DNA of 64,000 nucleotides from Spinellus fusiger (GCA_025094145.1 JALLLS010000032.1:248001-312000), one strand, 5' to 3'. Positions 1 through 13,136 are shown, numbered from the stretch's first letter. The notes: generated from the letters alone by a model not told the origin. Numbers and translations are program-made.

Positions 1-1917
1 TGTCAGAGTGTTCTCCTTGTCCTCGGAGGGAGACAGACTCACTTGGCAGCCTGCCTTGGCTCTTTTGCCGACCACCTCCCTATCAAACACAGTGTGGATG
101 GTGGCAGATCGCTGGACCGTCTCTCTGTAGCTGATGCGCATTTTCCCCATCGTGGCCTTGCACTTGAAGTCGTTGAGCAGTCTGTCCTTGATGATCTCCA
201 GGTGGAGTTCGCCCATGCCACTGATCAGTCTCTGTCCACTCTCCTCATCGGTCCATGTTGTGACAGAGGGATCCTCCCGTGTTAGATGCTGCAGTGCCTC
301 CTCAATGGCAGGCTCCTCAGAGAGACTGTCTGCCTCAATGGCAGCAAAAAAGGCAGGACTAGGGATCTCAATGGTGTTCAGCTGCAGATTGGACTTGATG
401 GCATGGGTGTCATTGGCAAGAACCAGGGTGTCTCCTGTGCATGTTTCCTTAAGTCCTACCACCACACCAATGTTACCAGCATGGATCGCAGGAATCTCCT
501 CTGCTTCCTTGGCATACATCTGCAGCAACTTGTTCGCTCTTTCCTTGTGGTGGGTGGTGGTGTTATAGAGAGTGGCTCGTACGGGAAGCTTGCCAGAGTA
601 CACCTTGACATACACCAGAGGCCCGCGTCTAGGATCATGTGTGACTTTGAACGCAAGAGCACACAGCTTGCCTGTCTCTGTCAGAGGCAGGACTTCCGTG
701 CCATGGCGCAGGGTCATCAGCGCACCCGGTCTCTCCAACGGACTCGGCAGATAGTCAAGAATGGCATCCAACACAGGCTGCACACCCATGTTCTTAAAGG
801 CAGACCCACACAGCACAGGGACTGCCTTGTTCTCCAGCGTCACTCTGCGCAAAGAAGTCTTGAGAGAAGCCGCCGTGACCTTTAGATGGTCTCCCTGGGC
901 CTCGTCAAAAAAGGCATCGACAATGCCATCCTCCATCTCTGCCAACTGTTCTACCAGGGCGGTTCTTGCCTTGACCGCCTCTTCCCACAAGGGATGGTCG
1001 GTGGAGAGCGGGTGCGAGTGGTAGATACTGCCATCCTCGTGCTGGGGATCCCACACAACAGTCTCCATCTTCACAATGTCCACCACGCCTCCTATCCCCT
1101 GTTGCTGGCTCGTTGCGGCCATGGGGAGGTGAAGGACAAGAGGACGTGTTCTTAGCTTCTTCCACATCTCTTGCACTGTTCTTCCAAAGGCAGCCCCTGT
1201 ACGGTCCATCTTGTTCACAAAGGCGATTCTAGGCAGGGTGTATCGGTCGGCCTGTTTCCACACTGTCTCTGTCTGGGCCTCGACGCCTGCCACGCCATCA
1301 AGAATGGTCACAGCCCCATCCAGCACACGCACAGCACGTTCTACCTCCATGGTGAAGTCCACATGGCCAGGCGTGTCGATCAAATTGATACGGTGGCCCT
1401 GCCAGCCAAACGTAATGGCAGCACTGTTGATAGTAATGCCTCTTTCTCTTTCTGCTGCCAGGTAGTCCATCACAGTATCTCCATCGTCAATATCTAATGA
1501 GGATCGAGGAAGAAGGGGTGTCAGTGAAGGCCTCCTTTCTTCCTTTTTTTTTCTTTTATTTATTTATTTATTTATATATTTATTTATTTATTTCTAGTGT
1601 CAGCGTGAAAGTTACCGCCTATTCTTTTGGTGACACCTGCATAGTAGAGCATTCTTTCGGTGGTGGTGGTTTTGCCGGCATCAATGTGGGCAATAATACC
1701 AATGTTGCGTGTTTTGTTCGTAGAGAAGTCCTTAGCGTCTATTGTAGAAAGAGAAAGAACAAGTCACTACACTGGTGGAGATGGGTTGGATAAAAAGGGA
1801 ACCTGTTGCAAAACACCGTAGTCTACAAGGCAGTGGGGAGTGCCATTGAAGGGCCTGTCTGTGGAAAGACGCACGTAGACTGGAAACCCCTCTCCATGAG
1901 AGTTGTTGACATGTCAT
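1..1917 (-). CDS. MEF2: Mitochondrial EF-G2 / ribosome-releasing factor 2 GTPase (3' end beyond window)
   Basis: Exons on the minus strand fit 1803-1917, 1616-1738 and 1-1493, running off the left edge. The first exon encodes an Arg/Ser-rich start ([13 protein letters not shown]) that looks like a mitochondrial transit peptide. G1 reads [20 protein letters not shown]3 DTPGHVDF and G4 NKMDR. Later segments such as [19 protein letters not shown] and [11 protein letters not shown] match the GFM2/MEF2 branch better than elongating EF-G1. Family members work with RRF to split mitochondrial ribosomes. The intron at 1494-1615 is phase 1 and its junction restores [20 protein letters not shown]. The short 1739-1802 intron is my best fit; an alternative donor near 1770 is possible. 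The last domains are outside the window. Confidence 0.92.
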
Positions 1918-2033
1918 GGTTGCAAGTGGTTTTCTTTTCTCTCTTATTTTTTATTTTATTTTATTTTATTACAGCAAGACTCCTTTCTCGGTAATCATAG
2001 AGAGTCACATGGACTGCTAAACATTCAACTATG
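1918..2033 (-). promoter_or_regulatory. MEF2 upstream region, cut short by repeat arm
   Basis: Only about 116 bases separate the MEF2 start codon from the outer end of the left inverted-repeat arm. The stretch is T-rich with a TTTTATTTTATTTTA run. Any longer native promoter has been displaced by the mobile-element arm. No clear TATA box was assigned. Confidence 0.4.
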
Positions 2034-3024
2034 AATGTACGCACTGCCCAGAATTACGTTAAAACTTATAACAATGATCCTGAGAGACGACTTCCAAGAT
2101 CTTATTCTAAACCACGTGGAAGACCTCGTACTAAGTTGACTGGGGAGCATTCTAAATTTCTAGTTGACTCTATCGAAAAGAATACTACTGCTCTATTAGA
2201 TGGGTGAAGGTTAAAACTTTGTGAGAAATTTGAGGGTTTGAAAATCTCTATTTCTGCCATTCACAGACATTTAGTACATAAGCATAACATTACGTTGAAG
2301 AAAGTTGAAAAAATACCAACAGCAAGAAATTCTGACAGAGTAACGGCATTGACAAAAGGCGATTGTTGAACACTAAAGAGTGATGCAGATATGGATTTTT
2401 TCTAAGAATTGTGTTTTTATTGATGAAGCAGGTTTCAATTTACATACGCAAAGAAACTACGGCCGTTCATTAAAAGGCACACCTGCAAAGAGCACTGTGC
2501 CAACTGGAAAAGGTGTTACATTTACAATTTTAGGTGCAATTTCTCAAGCAGGTATCATAAATATTGGAGTTAAAAAACCAGAATCAGTTTCTTCTATAAA
2601 AAAAGAAGAAAAGGCAGATGGTAAAAAAGTAGAAATAAAGGGCAAGGTTGGGACAAGAACTGAGCACTTTTTGGCCCACCTAAACAACGTAATGAATACA
2701 CTAGATAAAAATAATATAAAGGGGCAGTCTATTGTTATGGATAATACACCTATTCACAAGCCAAAAGTAATCAAAGCATTCATCGAAGAACGAGGACATA
2801 AATGCCTATATTTGCCACCCTATTCTTCTTTCTTGAATCCAATCGAGGAATTTTGGTCAAATATAAAAGCTGGTGTTAGAAGAACACCATTGACGGCAGA
2901 TGATCGTCTCACAGATCGTATAGGTGAATCGGCTGGAAAAGTAGCAAGAAAAGATTGTGAAGGATGGATTAAGCATTCAATGTCATTTTTCCAGAAGTGT
3001 TTGAATGAGGAAAGAAATCTTTAA
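2034..3024 (+). pseudogene. Truncated IS630/Tc1-like (DDE_3) transposase, left copy
   Basis: The longest open piece is 2380-3024. The catalytic core is intact: first Asp in FIDEAGFN, second Asp in VMDNTPIH, Glu in NPIEEFWS, with 34 residues between the second D and the first E (DD34E type). Upstream, residues such as RGRPRTKLTGEHSKFLV belong to the DNA-binding region, but in-frame stops (after ALLDG and after GDC) and a frameshift at about 2395 in a T-run break the gene. The left end stops at the arm boundary, so the N-terminal helix-turn-helix is absent. The gene cannot encode active transposase as it stands. Confidence 0.9.
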
Positions 3025-3319
3025 AATAGTCATTAGGAGTGTGGCTTTCAACAGACGTACTATGAATGCTCACTGAGATTTGAACATCATGAAACAATAA
3101 TTAACAAAAAAAGAAAAAAAAACGATAAAGCAAGAAGAAAAGCTCATATTGATATTAAAGGATAAAAAATCATCATTCATTAACATTAATGCAATACATA
3201 TGAATAAATACTGTACAACCATTAAACGTTTTACTGTCAACTTTAAATATCTTAAAGCTAATTATCGAAAGGCAAGATTTGATTTTGTCTGTTGACGCAA
3301 AATCAGAGACAAAAACAAA

Positions 3320-3437
3320 AGGCGTTTCGCAAGGCGTTTCGCAAAAACAAAAACAAAAACAAAAACAAAAAGCGTTTCGCAAGGCGTTTCGCAAAAAAAC
3401 AAAAACAAAACAAAAACAAAAAGCGTTTCGCAAAAGG
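3320..3437 (+). repeat. GCGTTTCGC / CAAAAA tandem repeats
   Basis: GGCGTTTCGCAA occurs as tandem pairs separated by runs of CAAAAA; five GCGTTTCGC units lie within about 115 bases. The same array appears inverted at 5969-6086. The open frames through it give repetitive Lys/Gln or AFRK peptides, which I take as by-products of the repeat and not genes. The array lies between the transposase and the unknown frame. Confidence 0.85.
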
Positions 3438-3488
3438 TTGTCGCTCTTCTGTCTTTTCTTCTTTATTAATTTCTACATCTTTGAAGCC

Positions 3489-5029
3489 ATGAGTTCTAAA
3501 TTGATTGTTTGCGATGTGTGTAAAACAACATTTTCTGAATTGTCCAAACTAAGGCTGCACAAACCGACAACGAGAGTAAAGGGAATCAAAGCTGCACAGA
3601 CAGTGATACAGAAGTAGATAACGATGATACTGTTGCGGTAATTTTGGATACCGAGACAACCACACCACTGTCAACTGCTCAAGAAATATTTAGAGATCCA
3701 CAGTACACGGGATTACAAAACCGCTGTTTTGTCAGCTTTTGATGCATTATCTCAGCCTAGTGGAGATCAAGAGAAAAAGCTCTTAATAGCAGAATTGGGA
3801 GATCTCAAACCTCTGTAGCATACATTGACCATCAAGGAAAAGAACACAGCCTCCTAGCAGCTTCCAAAGTGATAGACAGCTTAATATCATCACAGAAAAT
3901 AGAAAAACCGCCGTTATTCCTTGCCATCACACCAAAAAAAAGGAACCATTCTGGGGAGGAAATTGAACCCAATCTATCGCCTTCGATACGCAATGTTGTT
4001 TTAGATAGTCCTTACAAGAACTTACTATCGAAAGCGAAGTATATTGAACTGGACCAACAAGATTCAATTTTGTTAAATAATAGCTGGTCCATAAACCCAA
4101 TTGCAACACATTTTGCCACCAAAATACTTGAAGAGATGATTTTTTTGGAGGGACATAAGGCGTTGCTTGTACTATATGGCGAGATCTATGGTAGGCCTCC
4201 TTCAATAGACGCACACTAATAAAATACTTCTACTACGAAAGGCAACTTTCCCCAGTCTTCATTGCCTCACATAGATACTAGGTATCCCAATGTGGAGATA
4301 TGCCTAATGAATATTGACACAAGTCAAAAACTCGTGCTGGGTACCAAGACCATGAATGTTCTCATCACATCATCTATACGTATTGATTGTAATGAGAAAC
4401 CAGTCATTGGACCTTCAAGCTCGAACGGATTCTTTCCAAGTAGAGAAACTCGGATATTTATTGAAAAAACAAAAATTGAAGAGGTTCAAAGAATGATCGA
4501 GAAAAAAGCCACGTTTAACGAAATTGGTTCTCGTCAAGTTCTGCTTTATCCTTTTGATGAATTTGCTCAACTACGTCAACTTAGATCAAAGTTTGATAAA
4601 GTATCCACATATCTTTGTTACAGATTCTCGTCGAAATATACAAATGATTATCGCACTAGACTTTTTACAATTTGGACATTAGCAGACCGTTCTACACATC
4701 GAGATGAGGATTCTACTAACAAGTCAGTATCCAAACTGTTCAGAAATATTGCCACCTCAGTTTGGAAAAAGGGTGAAAAAGCTCTTCTGAAACAGGAATT
4801 TGTCGTCTCTTTGAGAGATAAATGCAAGCCTAAGCATAAGATATATCGAATTTATGAAAAGATTGACAAATTGTATGACAAGGATACGTCGGCATTGTCA
4901 ATCATAGCAAACAAAGATTTAAATAGACAATTAAAAAATTTGGCCTCGATTTTCTCATCAGAAATCTCAAAGGGTAACGAAGGTATCGCTAGTAATATTT
5001 ACCATTGTTTTAATGAAACATCCTGTTGA
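3489..5029 (+). pseudogene. Decayed unknown protein with zinc-finger-like start
   Basis: I do not recognise this protein. It starts at ATG 3489 with CDVCKTTFSELSKLRLH, a C2H2-like half finger whose second His is missing. After a frameshift the reading continues through an acidic stretch (TDSDTEVDNDDT), then STAQEIFRDPQYT, and after further shifts enters 3869-4219. A separate 255-codon open stretch, 4262-5029, follows after stops. The first part (to 3965) lies in the left arm and the rest in the unique spacer. It may be a cargo or second gene of the element, or host sequence caught in it. At least three frame breaks make it a pseudogene. Confidence 0.6.
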
Positions 5030-5123
5030 AAAATCCGATACTCTCAGTAAAATTCATGTGATTTTAATATGTTTGCACTGGAATGTGTTTCATGTGAGTG
5101 GTATACTTATTTATTTACTATAC

Positions 5124-5167
5124 CTTTTTTTGTAAGGAAGTCATTGACTTCAATTTTATTTACACGC
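5124..5167 (-). mobile_element. 44-bp LINE 3'-tail insertion with 15-bp target duplication
   Basis: A T-run followed by GTAAGGAAGTCATTGACTTC and AATTTTATTTACACGC matches the 3' end of the LINE copy at 48230. The insert is flanked on both sides by ATTTATTTACTATAC (5109-5123 and 5168-5182), a 15-base direct repeat. This is the expected footprint of a severely 5'-truncated LINE inserted on the minus strand, with the T-run being its poly(A) tail. Confidence 0.85.
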
Positions 5168-5440
5168 ATTTATTTACTATACTGTATACAGCGAGTTGAA
5201 TTTACAAAGCATCAAAAAATGTTTTATTAACCGTGATTATGAATAAAGTCATCTTATATCTATTTATTCCACTTGTAATATTTGATTCAGCAAACATATA
5301 GAGAAAAAAAGAAATAAAAAACAAGTATAGAAATAAAGATTAAAAGAACAGATAAAGTCGATTGAATTAATCCCTATACACTAGTAATTTCCTGATAAAA
5401 ATGTTTTAGTTGTGTAGCAATACCAAATGTCAGAGCCCTC

Positions 5441-5917
5441 CAATTTCCTCCCCAGAATGGTTCCTTTTTTTTGGTGTGATGGCAAGGAATAACGGCGGTT
5501 TTTCTATTTTCTGTGATGATATTAAGCTGTCTATCACTTTGGAAGCTGCTAGGAGGCTGTGTTCTTTTCCTTGATGGTCAATGTATGCTACAGAGGTTTG
5601 AGATCTCCCAATTCTGCTATTAAGAGCTTTTTCTCTTGATCTCCACTAGGCTGAGATAATGCATCAAAAGCTGACAAAACAGCGGTTTTGTAATCCCGTG
5701 TACTGTGGATCTCTAAATATTTCTTGAGCAGTTGACAGTGGTGTGGTTGTCTCGGTATCCAAAATTACCGCAACAGTATCATCGTTATCTACTTCTGTAT
5801 CACTGTCTGTGCAGCTTTGATTCCCTTTACTCTCGTTGTCGGTTTGTGCAGCCTTAGTTTGGACAATTCAGAAAATGTTGTTTTACACACATCGCAAACA
5901 ATCAATTTAGAACTCAT
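5441..5917 (-). pseudogene. 5' fragment of the unknown zinc-finger-like frame (right copy)
   Basis: This mirrors the first ~475 bases of the frame that begins at 3489. It reads from the start codon at 5917 toward 5441 and shares the same frameshifts. It ends abruptly at the arm boundary; sequence beyond it, toward the spacer, is unrelated to the continuation seen in the left copy. Confidence 0.7.
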
Positions 5918-7370
5918 GGCTTCAAAGATGTAGAAATTAATAAAGAAGAAAAGACAGAAGAGCGACAACCTTTTGCGAAACGCTTTTTGTTTTTGTTTTG
6001 TTTTTGTTTTTTTGCGAAACGCCTTGCGAAACGCTTTTTGTTTTTGTTTTTGTTTTTGTTTTTGCGAAACGCCTTGCGAAACGCCTTTTGTTTTTGTCTC
6101 TGATTTTGCGTCAACAGACAAAATCAAATCTTGCCTTTCGATAATTAGCTTTAAGATATTTAAAGTTGACAGTAAAACGTTTAATGGTTGTACAGTATTT
6201 ATTCATATGTATTGCATTAATGTTAATGAATGATGATTTTTTATCCTTTAATATCAATATGAGCTTTTCTTCTTGCTTTATCGTTTTTTTTTCTTTTTTT
6301 GTTAATTATTGTTTCATGATGTTCAAATCTCAGTGAGCATTCATAGTACGTCTGTTGAAAGCCACACTCCTAATGACTATTTTAAAGATTTCTTTCCTCA
6401 TTCAAACACTTCTGGAAAAATGACATTGAATGCTTAATCCATCCTTCACAATCTTTTCTTGCTACTTTTCCAGCCGATTCACCTATACGATCTGTGAGAC
6501 GATCATCTGCCGTCAATGGTGTTCTTCTAACACCAGCTTTTATATTTGACCAAAATTCCTCGATTGGATTCAAGAAAGAAGAATAGGGTGGCAAATATAG
6601 GCATTTATGTCCTCGTTCTTCGATGAATGCTTTGATTACTTTTGGCTTGTGAATAGGTGTATTATCCATAACAATAGACTGCCCCTTTATATTATTTTTA
6701 TCTAGTGTATTCATTACGTTGTTTAGGTGGGCCAAAAAGTGCTCAGTTCTTGTCCCAACCTTGCCCTTTATTTCTACTTTTTTACCATCTGCCTTTTCTT
6801 CTTTTTTTATAGAAGAAACTGATTCTGGTTTTTTAACTCCAATATTTATGATACCTGCTTGAGAAATTGCACCTAAAATTGTAAATGTAACACCTTTTCC
6901 AGTTGGCACAGTGCTCTTTGCAGGTGTGCCTTTTAATGAACGGCCGTAGTTTCTTTGCGTATGTAAATTGAAACCTGCTTCATCAATAAAAACACAATTC
7001 TTAGAAAAAATCCATATCTGCATCACTCTTTAGTGTTCAACAATCGCCTTTTGTCAATGCCGTTACTCTGTCAGAATTTCTTGCTGTTGGTATTTTTTCA
7101 ACTTTCTTCAACGTAATGTTATGCTTATGTACTAAATGTCTGTGAATGGCAGAAATAGAGATTTTCAAACCCTCAAATTTCTCACAAAGTTTTAACCTTC
7201 ACCCATCTAATAGAGCAGTAGTATTCTTTTCGATAGAGTCAACTAGAAATTTAGAATGCTCCCCAGTCAACTTAGTACGAGGTCTTCCACGTGGTTTAGA
7301 ATAAGATCTTGGAAGTCGTCTCTCAGGATCATTGTTATGTTTTAACGTAATTCTGGGCAGTGCGTACATT
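5441..7370 (-). repeat. Right arm of large inverted repeat IR1
   Basis: This is the reverse complement of 2034-3965. At the inner end the two sequences diverge after GGAGGAAATTG. At the outer end the match stops at 7370, but this copy continues as the transposase N-terminal half to about 7785, so it is the fuller copy and possibly the parent of the left arm. Confidence 0.95.
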
Positions 7371-7785
7371 AATCCCAGTGGCTAAAGCTGCAGCTTTTGT
7401 CGTGAATTCTTCTTCGATTATCAAGTCGAAGAGTTTCTCAACTTGTTTAGGAGTATATTTTCTGTAAGAACCTCTCGTTTTAACATTCAAAGCCGTATGT
7501 CTTTCTTTTTTTTTTCAACGACATTGACTCTGCGAAAAGAAAAGCATCTCCAAAAAAAACTTCATTCTCTTCCTCTATTAAATCTACTTCCATCTATTCA
7601 CATACACATGATAGAGAATCATTCCCAATTCGTCTTATTTTCTCTATCCATTCTTCGCTCAAATTAAAATGCTCAATTTCCATTTCCTCCTGCTCGTCAT
7701 CTTCCATATAATCGTCAGATGAAGTATCCATATCGTTATCTGAAATAATTTCTTAATCAGCAATAAATTCACTAACGTTTTGCAT
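6382..7785 (-). pseudogene. IS630/Tc1-like transposase pseudogene, full-length right copy
   Basis: Reading from ATG 7785, the frame gives an acidic N-terminus (DTSSDDYMEDDEQEEMEIE), then a helix-turn-helix region (YTPKQVEKLFDLII, TTKAAALATGINVRTAQNYV), the GRPRTKLTGEHSKFL linker and the same DDE core as the left copy (6382-7026). In-frame stops follow FIAD, VCE, ALLDG and GDC, and the same frameshift precedes the core. Both arms therefore carry the same lesions. The family cuts and pastes itself at TA sites; this copy is dead. Confidence 0.88.
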
Positions 7786-8521
7786 GTTTGTTCTAATATT
7801 TAAACTAAATAAAAGAAAAAAGGAGTCGAATCCTTTACGATATTTTAGATTATTTATATTTTTTGTTCTAATCTCTTGGCGCAAAATTTATTACCAAGTA
7901 ACGCAAATTAATTTTTATCTCAACGCAAACTCATATTCAAAAAACAGAAGAGCAGGACAGCAAGGAACAAAACGTGCAAGAGGGTTGACAGTGATGGTGT
8001 TTTGGTTCTCCGTCTTGTAGCTGTGTTGACTGTGTGAAGACTCTACTTGTCCTGATGAGGCCTACGATTCCAATTCAATACCGTCTTTTAATTATTATGT
8101 ATTTATTCTGTATCTATATCTACTTCATTCTGTATCATTCTGTATCTATATCATTCTGTATCATTCTGTATCTGTATCTATTTCATTCTGTATCTATATC
8201 TATTTCATTCTGTATCTATATCTATTTCATTCTATATTCATTTCATTCTATATCCATTTCATTTCATTTTTGTAGACTGTCCCACGGTGTCTCCCTCTCT
8301 CCTCTCTTCTGTCCAATGGCAGGAGCGATACAACACCGCCAAGTCAGTCTGCCCAAATGTGACTTGCTCTCCAATCCTAACAGGCAAGACAGCATTCTCA
8401 TCTCTCATCGTGTTTATTTGTGTGCACTGCTCAGTCGTCTAGTGTATATGCATTTATAAGGTCCTAGTTATCTGACGTGTTCCTGCGGTCTTTTTTTTTC
8501 TTCTTTCTATCATCATAATAA
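7786..8521. other. Intergenic: element edge, microsatellite and kinase promoter
   Basis: 7786-8020 is AT-rich and holds no recognisable gene; CGCAAA motifs may belong to the end of the mobile element. 8090-8275 is a TCTATATCTATTTCATTCTG-type microsatellite. 8280-8521 should contain the promoter and 5' UTR of the downstream kinase, with a T-rich tract just before the start codon. Confidence 0.5.
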
Positions 8522-10386
<1,865 letters not shown>

Positions 10387-10708
10387 ACCCTTCTACTTTC
10401 CACATTGACTGAGTGAATAAACTCTTGTCTGACTCTGAAATCAAAAACATACGTACAAAGAGGGAGAGTTCTTTTTTATTTATTTATTATTTATTTTTAT
10501 ATTTTTATATATATTATATATATATGCCTTTTCAGTGTGTCCTCGAAGCGTCTTCTTCAGTGCCTGCGCCTCTCTTATCGATTCTTGTGGGGAGATTTCC
10601 ACAGGTGTCGACAGTGCAAGAACACCTCACAAGTGTGGAGACATGTGACTCAGGTGCACCCCCTTTAGAAGAAAGAAAAAAAAAGATACATGAACACAGT
10701 GAGAAGAG

Positions 10709-12592
10709 GTGGTTTGGGCTAATATCACTCTAGGCGATAGTTGGGAGAAAGAATGGGGTTGGTCTGTGGAAGAAGTAAGTCGAGTGCTTCACAAGGTCCT
10801 TTCAACATTAAGAAATATAAATATAAACCATTCAAAAGACAGCCCACCCACCTGTGAACAATGTTACAGAAGCAGACCTGGAGGCAGAAGCAGAAGCAGA
10901 ACGACAGCGACAAACACCCACCAAAGAATCCTACTTGGTGTCAGCTTCTCCTAGTGGAAGACACCTTGTTCTAGCCTACAAGACAAAATTCGTCACTGTA
11001 GAAGCAAATCCAGGAGAGGGAGAATATAGCGCCACTGGACAAGGATCAGGCTGTGATGCTGTCGAGTAAGTAAGTCAGTCAGTCAGTCAGTCAGCCACAG
11101 TGCTAATGGATGGTCAATAGCGAAACAATAACTGCCATTCTATGTTTACCACGCTTTGTTCCTTCCCTACGAAAAAGGTAGAATAGAATTCAGTCCAAGA
11201 AAACTAAGTGTAAACTCATTCTCCCCTGGTTGTGTGTGTGTGTGTGTGTGTGTGTGGACTGCAGTGAGATGTATGTGATGGTGGGCTACAGCACAGGTTG
11301 GCTACGGATCTTCTCAGAGGTAAATAGAGACTCTTTATCTATCTATCTATAATGGACATTGTCAGACAGGCACTCTTGTCACAGCACAACTCCTGGAAAT
11401 AGCACCTCTTCTCTCTATCAAAATGCGCACACCCCCTCCCATCTTCAAGGTAGTTCCTTCCAAAGACACCAATGAAGAAGACGAAGAAATCACGCTCCTG
11501 TTTGGATCCAACACAGTGGTGAGCATTGACGGACAGAGCCTATGGACAGGCCTCCGTGCTTCTGAGAGAGATCTCTCTTACGGTAGATATATATGTAGAG
11601 AGAGAATAAGAGAATAAGAGAATAAGAGAGAGAGATGCTGATGCTGATGCTGATGCATCTTTTTTGTTTCCCTTGTAGATGGAACACGCGCCTTTAGCTA
11701 TAAAAAGTGGACATTCCAACAGCAGCAGGACGTGCGGGATGTTGTGAGTCTGGGTCCATGCCAAGGCCACCCTCTGGACCAACCCCTTTTGACGACGCGT
11801 GTCTTTTCATCCTCTGCCACAGCCCGGTTTCTTGCTGTAGGAACAGAGCCCATGCTATCCTTTTATGCCACACAAGACACAGTGCGTCCGTTGATGTCTG
11901 CCATGTCCATGGCCACTTATATGGTGTCAAGGGTCGTGCCCATGTTCTCCTATGCACGTTCATGGTGGCCTAGTAGTACCCCTGGCAGTGGACCCTCTCT
12001 GTCACATCCTCCGATTGAACCTGCTCTTCCTATACCATGCCCACTGTTCTTTTCAGATGCCTGTCGACATATGACGCAGATCAGTGTGTCGCCTGTTGTT
12101 TCCAACTCACAGCACCATGCACTAGCAGTAACAAGTGATGTGCTTGGCCGTGTGATTTTGTGGGATGTGGAGGCAGTGGAGATGGTGCGGATGTGGAAGG
12201 GAGTTCGAGATGCCACGTGTGGGTGGATTGAAGTGACCCAGGACACCTTACCCCACACAGAAGACGGGGAAAGGGAAAGACCCCTGCGTGTGCTGCTGTT
12301 CCTTGTCATGTATTCTACAAGAAGAGGCAGCCTCAAGATAGTTCAGATGCGCCATGGAAGACAGGTGGGCTTCTTCCATCTCGGGCCTGGGTGGCATTTG
12401 GTGCAGTGTGGAGGAGAGCCTCTTGGTAGCAGTATGGTGAGCATAGAGCGGAGGCGAATGGCCATGGAGGAAGAGCAGAGTGAGTGTGGTGGATTAGCAA
12501 AATGCATCTTAATTGGACCTGGTGGTGAAGTACGCAATATTGTCATTACCCTCCAAGGCCATCTAAGGGGGATATTATATAAAAGCGTATAA
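10709..12592 (+). CDS. RAB3GAP2-like N-terminal domain protein (5' end unresolved)
   Basis: Exons fit ~10709-10774, 10839-11065, 11121-11177, 11265-11319, 11366-11582 and 11679-12592. Matching landmarks to Rab3 GAP non-catalytic subunit are WEKEWGWSVEE near the start, SASPSGRHLVLAYKTKF, ETITAILCLPRF, GYSTGWLRIFSETGTLVTAQLL, FSYKKW, and LGRVILWDVEAVEMVRMWKG followed by RDATCGWIEV. The human partner forms RAB3GAP with the catalytic subunit and acts as a Rab18/Rab3 regulator in ER and autophagy. The product is about 500 residues, against about 1390 in human; only the N-terminal beta-propeller-like domain is present. No ATG lies in frame at the first recognisable exon, so at least one upstream exon is missing from my model; a candidate ATG lies near 10522. 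Confidence 0.85.
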
Positions 12593-13136
12593 AAGCATAT
12601 AAGATTGTATGGACTACTTGGAAAGTATGAAAGGTAGAGGCAGATTCATATGGAATTCAGTATAAAAAGCTCAATGACAAGTGGGATAGATGGCCAATTC
12701 ATCACTGCAATCAATAAACATTCATAAAAAAAAGGCACTATTCTCTTATCTATTCTATAGGCTATGTTATCTACTCTATAGGCTATATTCTGTAAGATAC
12801 AGGATATAGAATAGATAACACTAGTAATATAGCACTAGTAATATTAGCACTAGTAATATTAGCACTAGTAATATTAACACTAGTAATCCCCATCTTACTA
12901 CTGTCCTTTGACAGGCAATATATCCAATTGTTCTTATTTTCATTTTTTCATTTTTTCATTTTTTCATTTTATTTTATTTTATAAAAACTAAGACTCCAAA
13001 AGAAATAAAGAAAAAATTTGCAAATAAAATATCAATAGCCAATCAAAATAAAGAATAAAGAATAAAATACAAACTTGGCGTTTCTCGTGGCAAACTTTCT
13101 CTTTCTTTTTTCACCCACAAAAAAGTCTCTTATAAA
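12593..13136. other. Intergenic with ACTAGTAATATTAGC tandem repeat
   Basis: 12817-12887 holds five near-copies of the 15-base unit AGCACTAGTAATATT. 12935-12975 is CATTTTTT repeats. The rest is AT-rich and should hold the 3' UTR of the RAB3GAP2-like gene (AATAAA near 12714) and the promoter of RPS21. Confidence 0.6.

Larger units (their letters stand above)
2034..3965 (+). repeat. Left arm of large inverted repeat IR1
   Basis: This arm is the reverse complement of 5441-7370. Every stretch I compared was identical, apart from a 2-base indel near 2063 (ACTTATAAC against ACATAAC). It carries the C-terminal two thirds of a dead IS630/Tc1 transposase, an A-rich linker, the GCGTTTCGC tandem repeats and the 5' half of an unknown reading frame. 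The outer boundary falls inside the transposase gene, so this copy is 5'-truncated, whereas the right copy continues outward. Confidence 0.95.

Noticed and set aside
3173..3617. Lys/Gln-rich and Cys/Phe-rich reading frames across the GCGTTTCGC repeats on both strands
   Set aside because: These frames are products of the tandem repeat; they have no conserved domain, and the same frames appear mirrored in the other arm.
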